Assembly (NCBI GenBank): GCA_028714995.1
Contig: JAQTLI010000099.1
Span: forward strand, 1-8,296
Direction: 5' to 3'
Length of the DNA: 8,296 bases
Source of the DNA: Methylobacter sp.
GTDB lineage: Bacteria > Pseudomonadota > Gammaproteobacteria > Methylococcales > Methylomonadaceae
Of the stretch, positions 1-6,336 are shown in pieces. The notes beneath the pieces were generated by a model. That model had not been told where the DNA came from. It saw nothing but the letters and a program-made list of their open reading frames with translations, and made no database searches. The stretch's first letter is position 1; each line of letters opens with the position of its first letter. The translations under genes were made by a program, and so were the position numbers.

Positions 1-1350
1 GGCTCCGATGATCGCCAGATAGGTGACAGTTTGCCCAACAAAGCTTGCGGGCAGAAATTTCAACAGAACATCGGAGAACCAACCACCCCAAGCGAGATCG
101 GATGTAGGGATCGAGGCGGCTGTATGTCTGAACGCGGAACGGATATCGATCATACCTTGCAGTATGCGCATCGCATCATCGATTGTCTTGGCACGAAAAA
201 ATACCCATGCGACGTTTACGAAAGCAAATGTCAGTAGCCACGCTAACACAGGAGGCAAGGGACGACGAAAACCTTTCCAGAAACGATGGATTGCGAGGGC
301 GCAACCGTGCATTGCACCCCAGATCACGAACATCCAAGTCGCGCCATGCCAAAGCCCACCAAGTACGAAAGTGATGAGAAGATTTATGTAGGTGCGGTAC
401 GTTGAGCACCGGTTGCCACCTAGAGGTATATACAGATAATTGCGCAGAAAACTGCTGAGGGTAATGTGCCAGCGGCGCCAAAAATCTTGGATGTCGAGAG
501 CCTTGTACGGCGAATTAAAATTTATCGGTAGCCAGATATTGAAAAGCAGCGACGCCCCAATCGCCATGTCGCAATACCCACTGAAATCGAAGTAGAGCTG
601 AAAAGTGTAGGAGAGGCTTGTTGCCCATGCCGAGAAGAAAGCAAGTTGTTGCCCTCCATCAAATCCCGCGTCGGCCCAGACAGCAAAGCTGTCAGCAATA
701 ACAACCTTTTTGAACAGCCCAATAGCAAAGATATTCAGGCCCTTCAGGATATTGGAGTTTCGCCTTGTCAGTGTCCAGCGCGAGGTGAACTGCGGCATGA
801 TCTGGCGGTGATGGACAATCGGCCCGGCAATTAAATGCGGGAAAAACGTCACGAAAAGAGAATAATTCAATAAATCATATTCGGCTGTCTCTCCTCGGTA
901 GCTGTCAACTAAATAAACGATCTGTGTGAAGGTAAAGAAACTGATTGCAAGTGGTAGGACAATGTGAGGGAGAGTATAGCTCGTCCCGAGAACTACATTG
1001 ACGTTGTCAAGCAGGAAATCGGTGTATTTGTAGTATCCGAGGAGCAGCAAATTGGCCACGATGCCCGTAGCCAGGACAACCTTCCTGTTAACCTCCTGGT
1101 GAAGCTTTTGCATCTCCCGAAGCGACTGCTGATGCGCCTGTGCAAGACCTTTGCCGATGGCAAAATTCAAGAAAATGGATCCCATTATTAGGGACAAATA
1201 CCTGACGTCCCAGTACGCATAGAAAAACAGGCTTGCCGCAACCAGCCAGATTTTTCCGGCGATGATCAATCGCCTGTGATTTAGCCAAAAATAGACAAAA
1301 AACGAGATTGGAAGGAAGGCCAAAATAAATTGCCATGAGCTAAAAAGCAT
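1..1350 (-). CDS. MBOAT family O-acyltransferase, AlgI-like (3' end beyond the window)
   Basis: A continuous frame of 450 codons runs from the ATG at 1350 to the left edge without a stop, so the C-terminus is missing. It is a polytopic membrane protein of the membrane-bound O-acyltransferase family, which moves acyl groups (usually acetyl) across the inner membrane to exopolysaccharides or other cell-surface polymers. Visible AlgI-type signatures are FPHLIAGPIVHH (residues 170-181), QLYFDFSGYCDMAIG (251-265), DFWRRWHITLSSFLR (289-303), YIPLGGNR (307-314) and GGLWHGATW (331-339). His335 in WHG matches the conserved, probably catalytic histidine. The start is fixed by an in-frame TAG at 1366-1368, five codons upstream, with no other ATG between; no strong Shine-Dalgarno is visible. 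AlgI-type proteins usually work with an AlgJ/AlgX-like SGNH acetyltransferase, which could lie beyond the left edge. The acyl acceptor cannot be told from the sequence, so I give no symbol. Confidence 0.93.
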   Translation of the reverse strand, partial: MLFSSWQFILAFLPISFFVYFWLNHRRLIIAGKIWLVAASLFFYAYWDVRYLSLIMGSIFLNFAIGKGLAQAHQQSLREMQKLHQEVNRKVVLATGIVANLLLLGYYKYTDFLLDNVNVVLGTSYTLPHIVLPLAISFFTFTQIVYLVDSYRGETAEYDLLNYSLFVTFFPHLIAGPIVHHRQIMPQFTSRWTLTRRNSNILKGLNIFAIGLFKKVVIADSFAVWADAGFDGGQQLAFFSAWATSLSYTFQLYFDFSGYCDMAIGASLLFNIWLPINFNSPYKALDIQDFWRRWHITLSSFLRNYLYIPLGGNRCSTYRTYINLLITFVLGGLWHGATWMFVIWGAMHGCALAIHRFWKGFRRPLPPVLAWLLTFAFVNVAWVFFRAKTIDDAMRILQGMIDIRSAFRHTAASIPTSDLAWGGWFSDVLLKFLPASFVGQTVTYLAIIGA

Positions 1351-1573
1351 ATCTGGTATAAGTCTCTAGAAATAGCTGGGTCTGGATAATCAACGCACGC
1401 GCAAGCAAGAGACCGATGGCAAATTAGCAGTGCAACTTTCCTTCTGCACTTATCTCTTAAGTAACCAACCAATATACCTTAGCAAGACTTGAAAGTCATC
1501 TTCATAAATAATCGGCATTTTATAGACTGTTCGCAGCGGCAGGCTGTTAGGGCCGATGTTGACTTGTCGATCG

Positions 1574-1606
1574 GTTAGCGTTTCCGAATGGCCGCTTAAC
1601 GCTAAC
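1574..1606. repeat. 9-bp perfect inverted repeat
   Basis: GTTAGCGTT at 1574-1582 is the exact reverse complement of AACGCTAAC at 1598-1606, separated by 15 nt. No T-tract follows on either strand, so it is not a standard terminator. It could be a protein binding site, a recombination-type site or part of a structured RNA. The arms do not fit the integron attC core consensus. Confidence 0.55.
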
Positions 1607-1609
1607 TAA

Positions 1610-1640
1610 TTGACGGATGGCAATCCGAATTTCGGATAAT
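1610..1640 (+). promoter_or_regulatory. Weak sigma-70-like promoter with an operator-like palindrome in its spacer
   Basis: TTGACG (1610-1615) and GATAAT (1635-1640) each match the sigma-70 hexamers at five of six positions, but the spacing is 19 nt instead of 17. The spacer holds the palindrome ATCCGAA-T-TTCGGAT (1623-1637), where a repressor could sit. No gene starts soon after it on the plus strand, so if it is real it drives a long leader or a non-coding RNA. This is a pattern match only. Confidence 0.2.
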
Positions 1641-1981
1641 CCGCTATAACTGTAACGCTTGCCATAGGTTGCAAAGAAGCGTCATCCGGCTGTGCAACAC
1701 GGCAAGAGCAAGTAGTTTCCTGCAGCCTCATGCAAACCAAAAGCATTCTTGCTAACTAACCCAAGGCTAAAGTGCAAATCGATCAAGTCTTATTCCGGTA
1801 TCTCCACAATATCGATTTTCTGTTCGCCTCCATAACCATCATAAGCCGATCAACACTTTCATCAGCGATTTCCGGCAATCTGGAATTGTCTTGCACAAAG
1901 GTTGGCCAATTGTTGGTCAATTTAACTTCACTCCAGAGGGGAAGGGCGGTTAAAAGGAAATATGACAAATTAAAGACAGGT

Positions 1982-2004
1982 TTATCCACAGATTTTGTGG
2001 ACAA
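1982..2004. repeat. Two facing DnaA-box-like nonamers
   Basis: TTATCCACA (1982-1990) is identical to the strong DnaA-box consensus. TGTGGACAA (1996-2004) reads TTGTCCACA on the minus strand, a one-base variant. The two face each other across 5 nt, so the element is also an imperfect palindrome. A box pair alone does not make an origin: no cluster of boxes and no replication gene is seen nearby. It could titrate DnaA, regulate a neighbour or be fortuitous. Confidence 0.4.
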
Positions 2005-2253
2005 CTAAGAAGGACTTTCTTAAAGAAATAATCCCGGTGCCGGTTCCTCAGCCGCATCAAAGACAATGGTGATATTTAGCCATGGTCCCGTTACTGTTGA
2101 ACGCCGCTCATTCCCATGGATGGGTCGATCGACTTTCTGTTCAGCGTGCCGGCGAACTGCTTCGGCTATGATTAATCCTTCAGAATTACAGTTGACCCAT
2201 GATAATCAGGTCACTGAATTTAAAAATGAAGGAAACAATAGTACTAACGGTGG

Positions 2254-2281
2254 TTGCATAGGCTGACATCGTATGTATTAA
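2254..2281 (+). promoter_or_regulatory. Weak promoter-like hexamers ahead of the small ORF
   Basis: TTGCAT (2254-2259) and TATTAA (2276-2281) are 16 nt apart and partly match sigma-70 hexamers (three and four of six positions). They lie just upstream of a strong ribosome binding site at 2293-2298. Transcription would start only a few bases before that site, giving a short leader. The support is weak. Confidence 0.15.
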
Positions 2282-2303
2282 ATAGCAAGAATGGAGGTAA
2301 GTA

Positions 2304-2363
2304 ATGTTTTCGTTTTCTGTAAGGATGCATTTAACTTTGCGCTCCACCCGGACGCGGCGTTAA
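2304..2363 (+). CDS. Possible 19-residue small protein or leader peptide
   Basis: The ATG at 2304 is preceded by GGAGGT at 2293-2298 with 5 nt between, one of the strongest Shine-Dalgarno sequences in the window. The frame ends at TAA 2361-2363 and encodes MFSFSVRMHLTLRSTRTRR, a short peptide with a hydrophobic start and a basic, arginine-rich tail. It lies 148 nt before the cytochrome start. It may be a translated leader, a very small protein or the surviving 5' end of a lost gene. I recognise no homologue. The strong initiation site is seen directly; any function is inference. Confidence 0.3.
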   Translation: MFSFSVRMHLTLRSTRTRR

Positions 2364-2369
2364 GCTATA

Positions 2370-2395
2370 TACGCTGAGCTTGATCATTGAGCGTA
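2370..2395. repeat. 6-bp inverted repeat upstream of the cytochrome gene
   Basis: TACGCT (2370-2375) and AGCGTA (2390-2395) are exact reverse complements separated by 14 nt. The site lies just after the small ORF and about 117 nt before the cytochrome start. It may be an operator or a weak RNA stem. No T-tract follows. Confidence 0.25.
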
Positions 2396-2500
2396 ATAAA
2401 AGATGTGCAATAAGTTAACGATTGCAAATCAAACTCTCATCTCTGAAGACAGCAGATTGTGTCATCGTGAGCTTACCAAATGAATTTCCAGGGCGAAAAT

Positions 2501-2505
2501 GGAGA
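2501..2505 (+). promoter_or_regulatory. Ribosome binding site that decides the cytochrome start
   Basis: GGAGA lies seven to eight bases before the ATG at 2512. The alternative in-frame ATG at 2422 has no such site, so the shorter protein is preferred. Confidence 0.7.
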
Positions 2506-2511
2506 ACCTCT

Positions 2512-3255
2512 ATGTCTGTGCTGAAAACTTATGCTGTGTGGGACGCCGGCACCCGTTGGCTTCACTGGATCAATGCGCTCTGTGTAGTCGCTTTGATGGT
2601 TGTCGGATTTCTAATTCTCAACGCCGGCGCACTCAATGTGCCCAATACGGGCAAAGTGACCATTAAAACGATCCACGTATGGATCGGCTACCTCTTAGTG
2701 CTGAATCTGCTCTGCCGTATCGTATGGGCTTTCTTTGGTAATCGATATGCCAGGTGGCGTTCGATCCTTCCCGGCGGCAGGGGATATTTTCAAGCGCTGC
2801 GCAGCTATGTCGCGGCTTTCAGAGCCGGCCATCCCGAACAGTATGTAGGTCACAACCCGGCGGGGCGCCTGGGGATAGCCGCGATGTTTCTACTCATCAC
2901 TATTCAAGCGATTACCGGCCTGCTGCTGGCGGGAACTGACCTGTTCTATCCACCAATCGGGCATTGGATCGCGCAGTGGGTGGCAGCGCCTGATGTTGCT
3001 CCTGGAGTGCTAATACCCTATGCACCCGAGATGTACGATGCGGCAGCCTATGAAAGCATGCGTGCTTTCCGCAAACCCATTGCATTAGTGCACCTATACA
3101 ACTTTTATGTACTGGTTGTCATCGTCATTTTGCACGTTGCGGCGGTAATCGTCACAGAGTTAAAGGAAGGTGGCAGTATCATTTCTGCAATGTTCACGGG
3201 ACGAAAGATCATCAGCGGGCGTCCGGTGGATGAAGAAAGTAGCAGCCATGACTGA
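2512..3255 (+). CDS. Cytochrome b561-type di-haem membrane protein
   Basis: The 247-residue protein fits the cytochrome b561 / Ni-Fe hydrogenase b-type subunit family, which passes electrons between the quinone pool and a partner through two b-haems in the inner membrane. Four hydrophobic helices are visible at about residues 17-39, 52-76, 121-143 and 192-215. Candidate haem ligands are His18 (RWLHW), His55 (KTIHVWIGY), His194 (VHLYNF) and His208 (ILHVAAV), the usual pattern in helices one, two and four. An in-frame ATG at 2422 would add 30 unrelated residues. I prefer 2512 because GGAGA at 2501-2505 precedes it at good spacing and the protein then begins just before the RWLHW helix, as in the family. 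No hydrogenase subunit or cytochrome c lies beside it, so its electron partner is unknown. The next gene downstream, in the same direction after 171 nt, is the exported PLP enzyme. Confidence 0.9.
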   Translation: MSVLKTYAVWDAGTRWLHWINALCVVALMVVGFLILNAGALNVPNTGKVTIKTIHVWIGYLLVLNLLCRIVWAFFGNRYARWRSILPGGRGYFQALRSYVAAFRAGHPEQYVGHNPAGRLGIAAMFLLITIQAITGLLLAGTDLFYPPIGHWIAQWVAAPDVAPGVLIPYAPEMYDAAAYESMRAFRKPIALVHLYNFYVLVVIVILHVAAVIVTELKEGGSIISAMFTGRKIISGRPVDEESSSHD

Positions 3256-3415
3256 GTGCGAAGCACAGCAAAGCGCTCAATTGGATGCAACAGTTGAATG
3301 GTAATCAAATATTTCTGGATAAAATTAAAGCGTCACTGTCTTTCTTGACTTATGTGTATGGACTTGAGACGCTGAAATTATTCAATATAAATAAGTTAGA
3401 AAGATCATCAGATTT

Positions 3416-3421
3416 AAGGAG
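3416..3421 (+). promoter_or_regulatory. Strong ribosome binding site of the PLP enzyme gene
   Basis: AAGGAG lies five bases before the ATG at 3427. It fixes the start so that the twin-arginine signal is the true N-terminus and not read-through of non-coding sequence. Confidence 0.8.
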
Positions 3422-3426
3422 ATACC

Positions 3427-4752
3427 ATGCTAACACGACGTCGCTTTCTAGGTTATGGCGGTGCAGGAATACTGGCCATTACCGCTGGTTGTAGGCCTGA
3501 AAATTTCAATTGGTTGCCAAATCAGGAAGAGGTATCTTCAAATAAAAATCTGTCACTGGCAGACAAGGCAAAGCTCACGAAGCAGAAGAATTTTCTTTTA
3601 GGATATCCAATCAATATGAATACCCCGCCCGAGGATTTTTTTGTCTGGCGGCAACAACTACTCGATGCGGGAATCAATACTTTTGCCTACAATAATGTGG
3701 GAAACCCGTTCAAAGATAGTTCTATCCCATTCAATACCCACGATTTTGAACGCGAACTCATCTTCAGATTTGGCAAGTTATATGCGTTTCCTCCAAACGA
3801 TACATGGGGCTTTCTTTCAAATAGCGGTACTGACAGTAATATGCATGGCATGTACATGGGGCGGACCATTTTAAAAGGCCGTACGGGAGTGTTGCCGAAA
3901 GCTTATTTCACCAAAGAAGCACATTATTCGATACAGATTTTACGGGATTTGCTGGGGCTTGAAACAGTTTTTGTGGAAACACTACCGGATGGCGGCATGG
4001 ATCCCAATGACCTAAGGCAGAAGCTAGCCGCCAACCTTTCTCATCCGGCATTAGTTATAGCGACGATCGGGACCACCTTCAAAGGCGCTATTGATCAGGT
4101 TGATCGTATCCAGGAAGCATTAAAAGGCTATTCAAGTTATCTGCATTTGGATGCCGCTTTATTTGGCGGCTACCTGCCATTTACCTCCCATGCCAGGGAA
4201 GTGTCATATCAATCCATAAGCAACCCGACTGCAACGCGCTATGATTCCATAGCCGTTTCCTGTCATAAATTTTTCGGTTTTCCATCGCCTGCCGGTATAT
4301 TCATTACCACAAAAAGTCATTTTGATGAGTTTAATGAACTTTTTAGTCAAATACATAATCCTGAATATATCCATCATGTGCCGGGAACGATAACCTGCTC
4401 CAGAGATGCCGTAAAACCGGCGGAATTCTATTTTTTTTCAACACCATCGTCCATGGCCAAACTATCTGAAGACACGCAGTCTATGTTGCAAAACACGGTT
4501 TATCTGATGGAACAAATGCAAGTCCACTTTCCCCATTTGCAACCCACACGTGCTAACGATCTATCTAATACCATTTTTTTTAGAAAGCCCAGTGACCGGA
4601 TTGTGAAGAAATATTCGCTAGCAACCATGCATTTGGAGATAAATCATGAAAAACAGGATTATGCACATGTTGTGGTCATGCCGCATGCAAACCGTAAAGT
4701 ATTAACAGAATTTCTGACCGATCTGGATAAAGATTCGGTTACCAGATTATGA
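3427..4752 (+). CDS. Tat-exported, lipoprotein-type PLP enzyme of the histidine/serine decarboxylase family
   Basis: The 441-residue protein has a group II PLP decarboxylase fold, closest by eye to Gram-negative histidine decarboxylase and plant serine decarboxylase. Visible family features are GYP (59-61), SGTDSNMHG (133-141), the cofactor-stacking His166 in EAHYS, IGTTFKGA (214-221), Asp242 in HLDAALFGG, the Schiff-base Lys281 in SCHKFFG, and HVVVMP (414-419). The N-terminus adds about 50 residues not found in the cytoplasmic enzymes: TRRRFLG (3-9), a match to the twin-arginine motif, then a hydrophobic stretch ending in ITAGC, a plausible lipobox with Cys22. The Tat system exports folded, cofactor-loaded proteins, which suits a PLP enzyme; PvdN in pyoverdine maturation is a known Tat-exported PLP enzyme. 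I infer a membrane-anchored periplasmic enzyme. The segment usually reading SGSRNGH in the family reads TCSRDAV here (322-328), so substrate or even reaction may differ. A strong Shine-Dalgarno fixes the start. Substrate is not assignable. Confidence 0.88.
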   Translation: MLTRRRFLGYGGAGILAITAGCRPENFNWLPNQEEVSSNKNLSLADKAKLTKQKNFLLGYPINMNTPPEDFFVWRQQLLDAGINTFAYNNVGNPFKDSSIPFNTHDFERELIFRFGKLYAFPPNDTWGFLSNSGTDSNMHGMYMGRTILKGRTGVLPKAYFTKEAHYSIQILRDLLGLETVFVETLPDGGMDPNDLRQKLAANLSHPALVIATIGTTFKGAIDQVDRIQEALKGYSSYLHLDAALFGGYLPFTSHAREVSYQSISNPTATRYDSIAVSCHKFFGFPSPAGIFITTKSHFDEFNELFSQIHNPEYIHHVPGTITCSRDAVKPAEFYFFSTPSSMAKLSEDTQSMLQNTVYLMEQMQVHFPHLQPTRANDLSNTIFFRKPSDRIVKKYSLATMHLEINHEKQDYAHVVVMPHANRKVLTEFLTDLDKDSVTRL

Positions 4753-4997
4753 CGGATTAAAAAATAGAATTGTTAGGACCGATTATTTTGAAATTTGACC
4801 ATTTAAAACAAATGGCTGATCCTTATTTTATTATTTAGAGTCTGCCAAGCTGAGGAATAGGTGGGGCAGGGATGTGCTTGGGCGATAAGATAACCCTTGC
4901 TCATAAAAGCACTTCTCTGACACTCTTTGCACTAGAAAATCAACTATAACGAATCCAAAAACGAAGAATAAAAAGGTGATTGATTTTATTATCGTTT

Positions 4998-5018
4998 CGA
5001 CGCTCCAGCGTCGTTTTT
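4998..5018 (+). terminator. Candidate rho-independent terminator, plus strand
   Basis: CGACGCT (4998-5004) and AGCGTCG (5007-5013) form a GC-rich stem with a very short loop, followed directly by five T (5014-5018). It lies about 245 nt after the stop of the PLP enzyme gene and would end a transcript from that side. The distance and the tight loop lower confidence. Confidence 0.45.
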
Positions 5019-5181
5019 CCATAAATTCAAGGAATGAGGCTTGGAATAGACGTGAGGTATTATGTCGGGTTATGACACGAGGAATACCGGATAAAGGCGG
5101 AAGACTCAGCGATTTACATGTCCAATTCGGCCTACGCCATCGATGAATTATCTGCAGAATCAATTGCTTATTCACCAGGAA

Positions 5182-5209
5182 ACGGGGCAAGGATTTGTCC
5201 TTGCCCCGT
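5182..5209 (-). terminator. Strong 12-bp hairpin after the secreted-protein gene
   Basis: ACGGGGCAAGGA (5182-5193) and TCCTTGCCCCGT (5198-5209) pair perfectly around a 4-nt loop. The hairpin lies about 43 nt downstream of the stop codon at 5253-5255. Only a very short T-run follows on the minus strand, so it may work as a terminator, a 3'-end RNA stabiliser, or both. Confidence 0.6.
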
Positions 5210-5252
5210 CGACTTGACTATCAGCTAACTCCGGACTGGCTGAGCATCATCG

Positions 5253-6245
5253 TTACGGCAGAACCTTGCATGACAAGGCATGCGCAATCAGCCAAATGCC
5301 GTCGCCGTTTGTGTCGGACACCGAGAAGGTGGCCGTGTGACTATGGACTTCCGGATTGAAATATTGGGTATATCCATACTGACCCGGTGCGGTTGTTGTC
5401 AGCTTGTAGTCACCCGCATAGATGTGCAATTCTTTCATTACATCACTAGGTAGGTTGTATGTCACCGTCACTTCCGAACCGGTCCAGTTTACCGTCAGAG
5501 TCCCGACCAATTCGCCGTTGGAAGTATTGTTCAAACCAGCACCTTTCCAAATCTGGTAAGTCGTTTCGCCTGTGCTCGCCAGATTAATGGCCCAGCCCCA
5601 CCGATTTTTGATCAGACTGAGCGACGGAAGTTTCTCCGGGTTGCTCTTCGGATCAGTGGTAAATACATAGCCTCCCTTGGCGAATGCTGTTTTGCACTCA
5701 CCCACTTGCGGCGGAATATCACAGCATAGGTTGTATTCACTATAGAACCACCAACGCGGCCCGGTTCCGGGTTTGTCGCCACCCCATGCAGTCTCGTGAC
5801 TGGTATTCCCTTGTCCGTCGTCTATGTTAACTTCGGCGTGGGTTGCCACATAAAGTTTTAGTGGACATGCCAGCGTAATATCCGAGATGCTCAGCGAACT
5901 CAACGGAACTATGACCGTGTAGGAAGTTAATCCAGTTGCATCCGGTTTGTACGGAAACTGGCCGGGGACAGGAATACCTTGCTTATTTTTGGGTATAAGC
6001 GCCAGGTCTGTACCCGCCCACAGATGCAGGGTTCCAAACGTGGCCCCCGGGTAGTCCAGATCGTATTTCACATAAAGATTTTCGGCGTCATTAGAGACGG
6101 TAACTGAACCCACATCCATGTTTTGGCCAGCAGTGAGATTCCAGGTCGTGGTCCCGCATGCCGTCTCGATAGACGCCAATGCTGATCTCCCGGTCAGGAG
6201 CACCCCAGCCAGTGCGATGAATCGAATTAGTCTTAAAAAAGTCAT
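5253..6245 (-). CDS. Secreted two-repeat beta-rich protein of unknown function
   Basis: The 330-residue protein starts with a Sec signal peptide: basic residues at 5 and 8, a hydrophobic core and a likely cleavage after ALA (22-24). The mature part holds two related segments. Repeat one (about 45-140) includes VGSVTVSNDAENLYVKYDL, LHLWAGTDL, PGQFPY and KLYVATHAEV. Repeat two (about 247-328) includes VGTLTVNWTGSEVTVTYNL, LHIYAGDYKL, PGQYGY and WLIAHALSC, so the order of motifs is the same. Six cysteines (30, 127, 174, 175, 184, 326) could form disulfides outside the cytoplasm. A similar pattern occurs, as I recall it, in uncharacterised secreted proteins of Bacteroidetes and other groups; no function is known to me. 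A short AGG lies upstream at suitable spacing as a weak ribosome binding site. The upstream region carries heptamer repeats and a sigma-54-like element, and the neighbouring upstream gene encodes a sigma-54 activator, which suggests controlled expression. Confidence 0.85.
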   Translation of the reverse strand: MTFLRLIRFIALAGVLLTGRSALASIETACGTTTWNLTAGQNMDVGSVTVSNDAENLYVKYDLDYPGATFGTLHLWAGTDLALIPKNKQGIPVPGQFPYKPDATGLTSYTVIVPLSSLSISDITLACPLKLYVATHAEVNIDDGQGNTSHETAWGGDKPGTGPRWWFYSEYNLCCDIPPQVGECKTAFAKGGYVFTTDPKSNPEKLPSLSLIKNRWGWAINLASTGETTYQIWKGAGLNNTSNGELVGTLTVNWTGSEVTVTYNLPSDVMKELHIYAGDYKLTTTAPGQYGYTQYFNPEVHSHTATFSVSDTNGDGIWLIAHALSCKVLP

Positions 6246-6279
6246 ATGTATAACCTATGTTCAATGAATCTATTAACGT

Positions 6280-6299
6280 ATCAGGCTTTTATGCCTGAT
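6280..6299 (-). promoter_or_regulatory. Hairpin in the presumed 5' leader of the secreted-protein gene
   Basis: ATCAGGC (6280-6286) and GCCTGAT (6293-6299) are exact reverse complements with a 6-nt loop, 35 to 54 nt upstream of the ATG. It may be an operator or an mRNA stem near the 5' end of the transcript. No T-tract follows on the minus strand. Confidence 0.4.
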
Positions 6300-6336
6300 C
6301 CAGTTTCAACCAGAAGCCTTCAATCGTCTTCTTCAA

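Larger units (their letters stand above)
1351..2303. other. Long intergenic region without a convincing gene
   Basis: This stretch lies upstream of the minus-strand acyltransferase and the plus-strand cytochrome, so promoters for both are expected in it. Overlapping open frames on both strands (plus 1772-2008, minus 1783-2004) are under 80 codons, have no good ribosome binding site and resemble no family I recognise. I could not assign them to a transposase or any other gene remnant. The region is rich in short inverted repeats: 1574-1606, 1623-1637 and 1982-2004, listed separately. No tRNA or rRNA is apparent. Confidence 0.6.
4753..5252. other. Convergent intergenic region
   Basis: The plus-strand PLP gene and the minus-strand secreted-protein gene end toward each other here. 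The region holds two hairpins (4998-5018 and 5182-5209). A minus-strand frame from a TTG at 5190 to 4831 (119 codons) contains one hydrophobic segment. However, its start lies inside the hairpin, it has no ribosome binding site and it resembles nothing I know. An internal ATG would leave about 63 residues with that segment, also without a ribosome binding site. I do not call it a gene. Confidence 0.5.

Noticed and set aside
176..481. 101-codon minus-strand ORF suggesting a separate gene or frameshift in the acyltransferase
   Set aside because: The MBOAT frame is open without interruption through this part and carries the conserved motifs; this ORF is another frame of the same strand.
1574..1606. 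Integron attC-like site, suggested by GTTAG and CTAAC arms
   Set aside because: The arms do not match the GTTRRRY/RYYYAAC core consensus, and there is no cassette or integrase nearby.
1772..2008. Overlapping small ORFs on both strands (plus 1772-2008, minus 1783-2004), considered as a transposase remnant
   Set aside because: No ribosome binding site, no recognisable motif, and no terminal repeats around them.
2422..2511. N-terminal extension of the cytochrome by 30 residues from the ATG at 2422
   Set aside because: The added residues do not fit the family and have no ribosome binding site, whereas the ATG at 2512 has GGAGA at good spacing.
3252..3284. Imperfect stem after the cytochrome stop codon as a terminator
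   Set aside because: It needs a wobble pair and a 13-nt loop and has no T-tract after it.
3285..3494. 69-codon plus-strand ORF between the cytochrome and PLP genes
   Set aside because: It overlaps the start of the PLP enzyme gene in another frame and has no ribosome binding site; the PLP frame is clearly coding.
4799..4815. CCATTT/AAATGG stem shortly after the PLP gene as its terminator
   Set aside because: The stem is short and AT-rich and no continuous T-run follows directly.
4831..5190. 119-codon minus-strand ORF with one hydrophobic segment
   Set aside because: It starts at a TTG inside a perfect hairpin, lacks a ribosome binding site and resembles no family. Its internal ATG is equally unsupported.
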